Assembly (NCBI GenBank): GCA_023554435.1
Contig: JAMJQV010000121.1
Coordinates: 1 to 6,029, forward strand
DNA: 6,029 nt
DNA from: Gemmatimonadota bacterium
GTDB lineage: Bacteria; Gemmatimonadota; Gemmatimonadetes; Palauibacterales; Palauibacteraceae
Direction: 5' to 3'
The notes under the pieces are model-generated. The model saw only the letters and a program-made list of their open reading frames with translations. It was not told the origin of the DNA and ran no database searches. Positions 1-5,810 of the stretch are shown here, in pieces (position 1 is the first letter of the stretch; the number at the start of each line of letters is the position of its first letter). The position numbers were made by a program, and so were the translations under genes.

Positions 1-1846
1 AGACGTAGTTGTCGATGCGGTTTCTATACGCGGTCACCTCGCCCGTGACCCGGGCGGTGCGAAGGCGCAGTCCCAGGTCCGCGTTGAGAGATCGTTCCGG
101 CTCCAGGGCAGGCTCTCCGAGCTGGATCGCCGCCACGCCGCCGTGGACGCCACTCGCGTACAGCTCGAAGATGTCGGGCGCGCGGAATCCGCTGCCCACG
201 TTGGCGGCCAGCACGACTCCTTCCGCCACCTCGTAGCTGGCTCCGACGGAGCCGGTCAGCACCGTGTACTCGTGTTCGAGCAGGGCGGGGTCGGTCGTGC
301 GCTCGTTGGGCTCGGCCTTCTGGCGTCGGTAGTCGAACCGGCCTCCGATCGCGACGGTCCATGAGCCCCCGCGCCAGTCCTCGAACACGAACGCGGCCGC
401 GTTTACGATCTGCGAGCCGGGCTCAAGCTTGACTGGCCCCCTGGAGTCGGTGTCCTGGACCTGGACCTCGAGGCCCAGTGTCCCACTCAGGATCCCCGAC
501 GACAGCCTCCCCTCGGGATGCAGGGTTTCCACACGCCCGGTGAACGTGTCCTTCAGCAGGTCGACGGCGAAGACCGCGCCGTCCTCGATCAACTGTCCAG
601 GAGGCGGCGCCTGCCGGAGTGCCTGCGCCCAGCTGAAGGTGGGCCGCACCACCCAGGCACCACTGAACACGGCGCCCTTCGCGGACAGGTTGGTCTGGGC
701 CAGGTTCAGTCCGATGCCGACGGGCGGATCCTCGCTGCTGTCCACCGGCCCGCCCGCGGGCAACAGGAAGTTGTTTTCGTTCTGCCACCGGGTCAGGAGC
801 ACCTCGGCCGTGCCGAAGCCAGCCGTGACTCCCGCCAGGGCGAAGCCGGACCACTGGTCGAAGTTGGTCAGCGGAATTCGCCCCGTGTACTTTGGATCGC
901 CCTCCCTGCCGGTCTCGAACCAGGTGGGACCGTCGGGAGCGCGGTAGTCACTTCCCGTCCTGCGCTCGAGCCCGGCGCGGTAGCCGAACGCGCTGACGGC
1001 ACCGCTCACCTCTCCCTTGAGCGCCACCTCCTCGTTGTTCGAGTACAACTGCGCCTCGATCCGTCCCTCGATCGACCGGTGGCCTCCATCTCGGGTCGGC
1101 AGGTGCCGCGTGATCACGTTTACGGCTCCTCCGATGGCGCTCGATCCGTACAGCACGCTCGCCGGTCCCCGGGCCACTTCGATGCGCTGCGCCTCAGTGA
1201 GGTTGGTCTGCGGTCCGTGCCTTGCCCCGTAGCCGAAGAACTCTTGGGCGATCCCGTTCTGGAGGATGCGCACGCGGGTTCCGGTCAGGCCTCGCAGGAC
1301 GGGCTTGCCCACCTGCGCGCCAGTGTACAGCGAGGCCGTGCCCGGCACGGCGTCGCGGATGACGTTGCCGAGCGAGGGGCTACGGATCTGTCTGAGCCGG
1401 TCGCTGGAAACGAGGTCCAGATTCAGAGGAGACACCAGCGGATCTGTGGCCGTGGGCGATCCGGTTACCACGAGCTCCTGGGACTCCAAGGGCTGGATCT
1501 CGAGCTGCACCTCGAGCGACGGCCGCTCGGCCGCCGCCAGGTCCACCGACACCACGCGTGTCGCGTATCCGAGTCTCTCGAACGCCACCTCGAGCGAGCG
1601 AAGAGGGAGGTCCGTGAGGAGATACGTTCCGTTAGCGCCGCTCAGCGTGCAGCGCTCGAGGGAACCGACGTAGACGCGAACCGAGGCGAGCGGCATTCCC
1701 TCCGTGTCTGTTATCCGGCCCCTCAGGCTGGCCCGGTCCGTCGATTCCTGGGCTTCAAGCAACGTCGTACCTGCCAATCCGAATCCCAGAGCCCAGAGAA
1801 ATATCGTCCACAGGGGACGAACAACTGGTCTTGACGCAACGAACAT
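1..1846 (-). CDS. TonB-dependent outer-membrane receptor, ZnuD-like group, 3' end cut by window edge
   Basis: Energy-dependent uptake of a scarce ligand across the outer membrane, using TonB-ExbBD. I translated 615 residues; the frame runs open off the left edge, so the last barrel strands are missing. Residues 1-33 look like a signal peptide (hydrophobic 12-32, possible cleavage LLEA|QES). Residues about 40-118 form a carboxypeptidase-regulatory-like beta domain (LRGRITDTEG, GTYLLTDLP, RLGYATR). A TonB-box-like ELVVTG is at 124-129. The plug spans about 135-250, with GKPVLRGLTGTRVRILQNGI (180-199), RIEVARGPASVLYG (221-234) and AIGGAVNVIT (237-246). The barrel follows, with FRAPDIFELYASGVHGG and YRNRIDNYV near the edge. 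The IRGL-type plug and ELYAxGxH barrel motifs resemble ZnuD-like zinc receptors, and the His/Cys-rich upstream neighbour supports a metal substrate. The substrate (zinc, copper or a chelate) is inferred. Start ATG 1846 has GGGAGG 8 bases upstream; an in-frame ATG at 1870 has no such site. Confidence 0.93.
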   Translation of the reverse strand, partial: MFVASRPVVRPLWTIFLWALGFGLAGTTLLEAQESTDRASLRGRITDTEGMPLASVRVYVGSLERCTLSGANGTYLLTDLPLRSLEVAFERLGYATRVVSVDLAAAERPSLEVQLEIQPLESQELVVTGSPTATDPLVSPLNLDLVSSDRLRQIRSPSLGNVIRDAVPGTASLYTGAQVGKPVLRGLTGTRVRILQNGIAQEFFGYGARHGPQTNLTEAQRIEVARGPASVLYGSSAIGGAVNVITRHLPTRDGGHRSIEGRIEAQLYSNNEEVALKGEVSGAVSAFGYRAGLERRTGSDYRAPDGPTWFETGREGDPKYTGRIPLTNFDQWSGFALAGVTAGFGTAEVLLTRWQNENNFLLPAGGPVDSSEDPPVGIGLNLAQTNLSAKGAVFSGAWVVRPTFSWAQALRQAPPPGQLIEDGAVFAVDLLKDTFTGRVETLHPEGRLSSGILSGTLGLEVQVQDTDSRGPVKLEPGSQIVNAAAFVFEDWRGGSWTVAIGGRFDYRRQKAEPNERTTDPALLEHEYTVLTGSVGASYEVAEGVVLAANVGSGFRAPDIFELYASGVHGGVAAIQLGEPALEPERSLNADLGLRLRTARVTGEVTAYRNRIDNYV

Positions 1847-1854
1847 GTTGAAGG

Positions 1855-1860
1855 CCTCCC
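1855..1860 (-). promoter_or_regulatory. Ribosome binding site of the TonB-dependent receptor
   Basis: GGGAGG on the minus strand, 8 bases before the ATG at 1846. It decides between this start and the in-frame ATG eight codons upstream (1870), because the motif would lie inside the coding sequence for the upstream start. Confidence 0.7.
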
Positions 1861-1881
1861 GGCCGCTCATGAACAGGACAT

Positions 1882-1919
1882 GCCCGGAGATCCGCGGCTC
1901 GCGCGAGGTCCGTCCGGGC
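1882..1919 (-). other. Intercistronic stem-loop between the His/Cys protein and the receptor
   Basis: GCCCGGA (1882-1888) and TCCGGGC (1913-1919) form a perfect 7-bp inverted repeat. Its interior contains the 10-base palindrome CTCGCGCGAG (1898-1907), so an extended hairpin is likely in the RNA. It lies 10 bases after the stop of the upstream small gene and about 35 bases before the receptor start. It has no T-run after it, so it is not a classical intrinsic terminator. It could stabilise or separate the two parts of the message, or simply reflect high GC. Confidence 0.45.
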
Positions 1920-1929
1920 TATGGTCGAG

Positions 1930-2277
1930 TCAGGAGAGAGCGGGAGGGGCGCGTGCTTCGAAGTACGTGTGGGAGTCGGAGCTCCAACGGGCAGTGGCCG
2001 TCGGAACCTGGCTGAGGGCGGTGGCGTCGAGGATCGAGATCGCGTCCGCGATAGCCGCGACTAGAGCATGCGCCGGAGCACTGGCACATACGGCGCAGGA
2101 CTCCGCGATCTCAGATCCGTCATCGGGGCTCCCCGGGAACGGAGCCTCGTGGGATGAATGGGAGTGGATGTGGGATACGTCGTGCAGCACCTGGACCGTG
2201 AGGCTTCCAGTCAGGAACCCGGCGAGGAGAAGAACTCCGACAGGCCTCAGAGACCGCTTTCCCGATGTGCTGCGCAC
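1930..2277 (-). CDS. Small exported/anchored His- and Cys-rich protein, DUF2946-like, probable metal-handling partner of the receptor
   Basis: 115 residues. A basic N-terminus (RSTSGKRSLR) and a hydrophobic stretch at about 13-31 suggest a signal peptide or anchor, placing the rest in the periplasm. Next comes a His cluster HDVSHIHSHSSHE (H32, H36, H38, H40, H43), then CAVC (C61, C64) with H70, and a C-terminal FEARAPPALS. Spaced His plus a CxxC and an RxPP-type tail recall DUF2946-type proteins, which as I recall occur next to copper or zinc TonB receptors; membership is not proven without a profile search. It ends 83 bases before the receptor on the same strand, so co-transcription is likely. 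The start is GTG; GAGG lies 11 bases upstream, rather far, and an in-frame TAG further upstream limits extension. Metal binding is inferred from residues; the metal (Zn or Cu) is unknown. Confidence 0.8.
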   Translation of the reverse strand: MRSTSGKRSLRPVGVLLLAGFLTGSLTVQVLHDVSHIHSHSSHEAPFPGSPDDGSEIAESCAVCASAPAHALVAAIADAISILDATALSQVPTATARWSSDSHTYFEARAPPALS

Positions 2278-2357
2278 GATAGTCGGAGCCTCAGTTAGAG
2301 CAATCCCGGGCCTCTAATCCGCTGCGGAGTCACACTCATCGATGGTATGTTAATCCG

Positions 2358-2386
2358 GTGACCCCCAATGGTTCCCGCCCGGTCAC
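2358..2386 (-). repeat. Inverted repeat overlapping the stop of the small wHTH-like gene
   Basis: GTGACC (2358-2363) and GGTCAC (2381-2386) are a perfect 6-bp inverted repeat separated by 17 bases; the second arm contains the stop codon of the 88-residue gene. It sits upstream of the His/Cys protein gene. It could be a weak terminator hairpin or an operator-like site; no T-run follows. Chance is possible at this length. Confidence 0.25.
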
Positions 2387-2649
2387 ACCCTTCTCGCATA
2401 CGTCCAGAAAGGCTCTCCCCTGTATACGCATCGCCGGGCATGGGGATGCCCGGCCAGGATCGCGAGGATGCGCCCGACTCGATTCGGCCAGTTATTCTCC
2501 AGCGCCTCGACGAGCTCACTCTCGCGCAAAGGATGCCGGGGGATGATCTCCAGAACGGCCTCCACGGGCTGAAGGTCTCTCCGCAGCACCAGTCTCTCAC
2601 CTTCGGGCGCTACCACGGTTGCCACCTGTCCCAGGATGGCCATCGCCAT
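2383..2649 (-). CDS. Small hypothetical protein with a winged-helix-like look
   Basis: 88 residues, family not recognised. Codons end mostly in G or C as in neighbouring genes, and the protein has a sensible composition, unlike the overlapping frames. An N-terminal strand-like segment (AILGQVATVVA, 4-14) precedes a helical part: QPVEAVLEII (27-36), RESELVEALEN (42-52) and NRVGRILAILAGHP (56-69). It ends with ARRCVYRGEPFWTY (71-84). A helix followed by a short SELVEAL helix, a longer helix and a basic hairpin ending in an aromatic residue resembles a small winged-helix DNA-binding fold; this is inference only. ATG 2649 is the only plausible upstream start, since an in-frame TGA lies about 13 codons before it; ATG 2643 is an alternative. 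No good Shine-Dalgarno site precedes either. It lies 105 bases upstream of the His/Cys protein gene on the same strand, so it could regulate or be co-transcribed with the metal operon. Confidence 0.6.
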   Translation of the reverse strand: MAMAILGQVATVVAPEGERLVLRRDLQPVEAVLEIIPRHPLRESELVEALENNWPNRVGRILAILAGHPHARRCVYRGEPFWTYARRV

Positions 2650-2762
2650 CCGGCTCGCACTGAGGAGGGAAATGGAAGCCGAGTATCACCGATCTTCAGG
2701 ATAGTCCGCCACGGCCTCACAGCTGCGCCGGCTTCCTCCACGCCTCCGAGCAGGACATAGTA

Positions 2763-2791
2763 CGCCGGGGACCTTCGGGAGCCCCCCGGCG
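2763..2791 (-). terminator. GC-rich hairpin directly after the thioesterase gene
   Basis: CGCCGGGG (2763-2770) and CCCCGGCG (2784-2791) form a perfect 8-bp stem with a 13-base loop, starting 6 bases after the thioesterase stop codon. The position suggests an end-of-transcript structure, but the bases after it on the minus strand (TACTATGTCC) are not a U-run. It may act as an RNA 3'-end stabiliser or a U-less terminator. Confidence 0.5.
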
Positions 2792-2797
2792 AGCGGG

Positions 2798-3253
2798 TCA
2801 GCCGATGAGCGACCTGACGACGGCGCCCGGGATACTGCGCAGCCGCCCATCTCGATCCGTACACGCCACGACCGTACGTCCCCGCGCCAAGAGTCCATTG
2901 TCGTCAGCGCGTCTCGCTTCGTGTGAGAACGTCGCCGAGGAGCTTCTCAGCTCCCCGAGGTCAGTCCATACGAGTACGTCGTCGTCGTAGCTCGCCGACT
3001 GCCGGAATTCGATCTCGGCCACGGTGACGGGGAAGAAAACGCCCAACTCCTCGAGATTCCTCTGGGAAACGCCATTGGCCCGCAGCAATTCAATGCGCCC
3101 GAGCTCGAACCAGGACAGGTAGTGCATGTGATGCGCCTTTCCCATCTGGTCCGTTTCCGCGTAGCGAACGCGCAAATCGAAGCGACATCGCCGGACAGGC
3201 ATCGACTCAGATTCCACCGGCTCGACGATTTGAAGAGTTGCCGGGCTTGCCAT
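2798..3253 (-). CDS. Acyl-CoA thioesterase, YbgC/FadM-type hotdog family
   Basis: 151 residues; likely a cytoplasmic thioesterase releasing acids from acyl-CoA (or acyl-ACP). The family signature is clear: RVRYAETDQMGKAHHMHY (28-45) with the conserved Asp D35 of the hotdog active site, then WFELGRIELLRANGVS (48-63), FFPVTVAEIEFRQSASYDD (73-91) and the terminal RSIPGAVVRSL (139-149). Family members are usually about 130-140 residues, so roughly 20 extra residues lead the domain here. Start ATG 3253 is supported by GGAGG 7 bases upstream; the internal ATG at 3202 has no comparable site. There is no tol-pal gene nearby, so the Tol-linked role of E. coli YbgC cannot be assumed. It stands 206 bases after the transporter gene and is followed by a strong hairpin, so it may be its own transcription unit. 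Substrate chain length cannot be read from the sequence. Confidence 0.92.
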   Translation of the reverse strand: MASPATLQIVEPVESESMPVRRCRFDLRVRYAETDQMGKAHHMHYLSWFELGRIELLRANGVSQRNLEELGVFFPVTVAEIEFRQSASYDDDVLVWTDLGELRSSSATFSHEARRADDNGLLARGRTVVACTDRDGRLRSIPGAVVRSLIG

Positions 3254-3260
3254 TCCCTCG

Positions 3261-3265
3261 CCTCC
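3261..3265 (-). promoter_or_regulatory. Ribosome binding site of the thioesterase
   Basis: GGAGG on the minus strand, 7 bases before ATG 3253. It supports the longer form of the protein over the internal ATG at 3202. Confidence 0.65.
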
Positions 3266-3389
3266 AGTTGTGCCTGGACACCTTGGATACCCTACATGGT
3301 CTTAGTGCAGGACCGGGGCTTCGAGGTTCCGCGATTCTCCTAGTCGCGCCCACCGTATGAGAGGATCATGAAGCATAAAGGGGGATCAG

Positions 3390-3460
3390 GGTCCGGCAGC
3401 CGTATCCATGTCGGCGAGAAGACCGAGAGGGACCCGGAGAGAACGGGCGCTCGCCGGACC
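3390..3460 (-). other. Long-range inverted repeat at the end of the transporter gene
   Basis: GCCGGACC (3453-3460) touches the transporter stop codon and pairs perfectly with GGTCCGGC (3390-3397), leaving a loop of 55 bases. A competing stem is also possible: CTCGCC (3450-3455) with GGCGAG (3413-3418). Transcribed leftward, this would be a folded 3' end of the transporter message. There is no U-run, so a terminator role is uncertain. The rest of the 206-base gap (3254-3459) shows no gene and no convincing promoter. Confidence 0.35.
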
Positions 3461-5715
3461 TACTCCATCGAAATGCGCTCGTGGGCGGCCACCCACAGCA
3501 CTTCGTTCAGTGACGGGTGTCTCAGGAGTAGCTCCGAGCCCTTCTGGCGGAGGCGCTCTTCGGTGAAACCCATGACCACCAGGTCGGCCTCGGATGACTT
3601 CGCCTGCACGAGACTGCTGAAATCGATCCGGTCGTCCGTGCCTATGATCTGCACTTTGCGCGACGATACGGGGATGCGGCCCTCACGGATCATGGTGTGC
3701 AACTGCTCCGTGCGCTCTGCGGCCTGCGCCTTCGGGTAGGCCGCGAAGATCTGGAGGTCGGCCTCGGCCCAGTCCGGATGACCCAGCAGGATGTACGTCA
3801 GGAGGATCATCAGGTTGGCGTTTCGATGATCGTGCCACGTAAGCCAAACGTGAATGTCGGCCAGGTTACCGAAATGGTGGTCGCCGTGGCGGAGCACCAG
3901 CGAGTCCATGTCGGCGCTGCCCGCCAGGAAGATCCCGGACCGGCACTCGTCCACCACCGACTCGTCGTCGTGCTCGGAGAACTCGAACAGCATGGTGTTG
4001 TTATCCACCCCGGCAATGCCCGGCGCCTGCAACGTCTGCGCGAGGGCGGACCGCATCGACGGACTCACCATGGTGTCGAAGAACACGCCGCTGGGCCGGC
4101 GGGTCGTGGTCCGTATCAACCGGTCCAGCACCTTGCGGCTCTCGGCGTACGTCTCCGAGTTCAGGAGCCCCTCGATGTAGTGCAAGTAGGTGCCGAAGCC
4201 GTACCGGTAGCACAGCCACGACAGCATGCGGATCGGCGCCGAGCGATCGAATGTGCGGCTCGTGATCGTGATGATGCTGGGGCGCCACTCCACCGGGGGC
4301 GTCTTCTGCAGGCGTATCTGCATGTTCCGCGTGGCCTGCGCAATCACGCCCTGGAAGATCGTCCCGATATCGTCGTCCGGGCTGCCGCTGGTCAGCTGAA
4401 TCGTCTTGTACAGCGCAGCCATGATCACGATCGCAGCCACCGCGTACCCGGGGCTCATCTGGAACATCAGCAGCAGGCACATGATCGCGCCGACCAGGCT
4501 CAGGTACCACTTGGTCCTGAACGATGGCCGATACGAGGGACGCGCCGCGAAGTGCTCCAGGAAGCTGATCGCGCACAGCGACCCGTACGTCACCATGAAG
4601 AACATGGAGATGATCCCGGCGACCACGTCCACGTTGCCCACCAGCACGACCATGAAGGCGATGGCCCCGGTCAGCAGGGTGGCGTTGCGCGGATCGTTGG
4701 CCTGTCCGATCCCTTTGGCGAGGAACCCCGAGATCCCATCGCCCGGCAGGATCCGGTCGGCGGCCAGGGCCTGTAGAGTTCGGGGCGCCACCAGGATCGA
4801 GCCGATCGCCGACGACAGCGTCGCCGCAGCCAGTCCGATCGGGATGATGGGGGACCACAGCGCGATGTCGGCCATGACGAGCCGATTCGTGTCGGCGAGC
4901 AGCTCGGTGGGAGCGGAAGTCGCGAGCTTCCAGGCGATCAGGACGTAGGCTCCCATGCCCACCAGGGTGGCCGAGAGTATGCCCAGGGGGATGGAACGCC
5001 TCGGATTGGCCAGGTCTCCCGAGAGACCGACCCCTGCCGTCATCCCTGTGAAGGCCGGGAACACGATGGCGAACACGACGATCAGCGGGTCTGCGTCTAG
5101 CAGCTCGCTCCTCAGGATGGCGTCCGAGGCCGTCGCACCCTCCACCGGCTTTCCGAGGAAAAAGAGCACGAGTGAGACGGCCAGTACGCTCACCACGATC
5201 CACAGTGCCGTAACCCCGATATTCGCGCCGCGGGTGAGCATGAGCGCGAGCAGGAGAATCAGCGCCGGAACGGTGATCAGGCGCAGGTCGAGCGCGAATC
5301 CGGTCAGGCTCTCGAACGCGGGGCCCAGTATCCGGAAGGCCTCGCCGAAAGCGATGATGTAGAAGGCCACCGAGATGGCCTGCGAAAAGTAGAGGGCGAT
5401 GCCGATGGCTCCACCGATCGTGGTTCCGAACGAGCGAGAGATGATGAAGTACTCACCGCCGCCCTCCACCCGCCGGTTGGTCGCGATCTCGGCGATCGCC
5501 AGGGCCGTGGGAATCGTGACCGCGTGGCCGAGCGCGATGATCCACAGGGTGCCCAGGAAGCCCGCGTGCGCCACGGCGTAGCCGAAACGCAGGAAGAGGA
5601 TCGCACCCAGGATGGTGCTGACGCTCGCCAGGAAGACGGGCGCGGTTCCGAAGCCGTGACCGCGCGTGTTCCCGCTCGAAGATGGCCGCCGCTGACTCTT
5701 GTTCAGCGCGCCCAA
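3460..5715 (-). CDS. Cation-chloride cotransporter homologue (SLC12/CCC family, APC superfamily)
   Basis: 751 residues, apparently full length. An inner-membrane transporter likely moving Cl- with Na+ and/or K+. About 12 membrane segments span residues 24-437, followed by a cytosolic C-terminal domain (about 470-751). Hallmarks: STILGAILFLRFGYAV in TM1 (33-48), EIATNRRVEGGGEYFIISRS (76-95), FSQAISVAFYIIAFGE in TM3 (110-125), FAIVFPAFTGMTAGVGLSGD in TM6 (215-234), TLSSAIGSILVAPRTLQALA in TM8 (299-318) and FFMVTYGSL in TM10 (372-380). Compared with NKCC1, the K+-site Tyr (Y119), Pro (P220) and Thr (T223), the Na+-site serine pair (S301, S302) and the Cl--site Tyr (Y377) are kept; the TM1 Asn is Thr (T34). 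The serine pair argues for Na+ coupling rather than a KCC type. The C-terminal domain has DIHVWLTWHDHRNANLMILL (620-639), matching the IDVWWL region of SLC12. Start is TTG 5715 with GGAGG 5 bases upstream; the next in-frame Met is residue 160. Confidence 0.95.
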   Translation of the reverse strand: MGALNKSQRRPSSSGNTRGHGFGTAPVFLASVSTILGAILFLRFGYAVAHAGFLGTLWIIALGHAVTIPTALAIAEIATNRRVEGGGEYFIISRSFGTTIGGAIGIALYFSQAISVAFYIIAFGEAFRILGPAFESLTGFALDLRLITVPALILLLALMLTRGANIGVTALWIVVSVLAVSLVLFFLGKPVEGATASDAILRSELLDADPLIVVFAIVFPAFTGMTAGVGLSGDLANPRRSIPLGILSATLVGMGAYVLIAWKLATSAPTELLADTNRLVMADIALWSPIIPIGLAAATLSSAIGSILVAPRTLQALAADRILPGDGISGFLAKGIGQANDPRNATLLTGAIAFMVVLVGNVDVVAGIISMFFMVTYGSLCAISFLEHFAARPSYRPSFRTKWYLSLVGAIMCLLLMFQMSPGYAVAAIVIMAALYKTIQLTSGSPDDDIGTIFQGVIAQATRNMQIRLQKTPPVEWRPSIITITSRTFDRSAPIRMLSWLCYRYGFGTYLHYIEGLLNSETYAESRKVLDRLIRTTTRRPSGVFFDTMVSPSMRSALAQTLQAPGIAGVDNNTMLFEFSEHDDESVVDECRSGIFLAGSADMDSLVLRHGDHHFGNLADIHVWLTWHDHRNANLMILLTYILLGHPDWAEADLQIFAAYPKAQAAERTEQLHTMIREGRIPVSSRKVQIIGTDDRIDFSSLVQAKSSEADLVVMGFTEERLRQKGSELLLRHPSLNEVLWVAAHERISME

Positions 5716-5720
5716 GGCTG

Positions 5721-5725
5721 CCTCC
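5721..5725 (-). promoter_or_regulatory. Ribosome binding site deciding the TTG start of the transporter
   Basis: GGAGG on the minus strand, 5 bases before TTG 5715. The rare start codon is accepted because the hydrophobic TM1 begins about 24 residues later and no in-frame ATG exists before residue 160. Confidence 0.65.
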
Positions 5726-5747
5726 GCTGCGAACGTGAGACTTCAGA

Positions 5748-5783
5748 CCGGAAGGGTCGGGGCCGAATCGCTCCGACTTCCGG
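5748..5783 (-). terminator. Strong hairpin between the VKOR and transporter genes
   Basis: On the plus strand, CCGGAAG (5748-5754), a two-base bulge and TCGG (5757-5760) pair with CCGA-CTTCCGG (5773-5783): about 11 bp with a 12-base loop. It lies about 27 bases after the VKOR stop and about 32 bases before the transporter start. No U-run follows on the minus strand (TCTGAAGTC), so it may be a U-less terminator for the VKOR gene or a 5'-leader structure of the transporter message. Confidence 0.4.
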
Positions 5784-5810
5784 CACGATGCGGTCCGCGG
5801 CGGAGGAGAG

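Noticed and set aside
518..1834. Plus-strand open frame of 438 codons
   Set aside because: It is the antisense shadow of the TonB-dependent receptor; the protein is rich in Arg, Gly and His with no recognisable domain, as is common opposite GC-rich genes.
1847..2382. Cobalamin or other riboswitch ahead of the TonB receptor
   Set aside because: The gap before the receptor is only 83 bases and the leader of the small gene only 105; neither shows the B12-box or another known aptamer motif.
2672..2704. Ten-codon plus-strand ORF behind GAGGAGGGA
   Set aside because: A good Shine-Dalgarno-like string precedes an ATG only 2 bases away, and the peptide (MEAEYHRSSG) is too short and has no downstream partner; the spacing is also too small.
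2368..2760. Plus-strand open frame of 130 codons opposite the small wHTH-like gene
   Set aside because: Composition is unconvincing and no ribosome site is seen; the minus-strand 88-residue frame has better codon use and protein character.
3697..4776. Plus-strand open frame of 359 codons
   Set aside because: Antisense shadow of the SLC12-like transporter; composition is dominated by His, Arg, Gln and Asp with no fold-like pattern.
4001..5203. Minus-strand open frame of 400 codons in another phase
   Set aside because: Out-of-phase shadow inside the transporter; low-complexity Arg/Gly/Asp composition and no domain.
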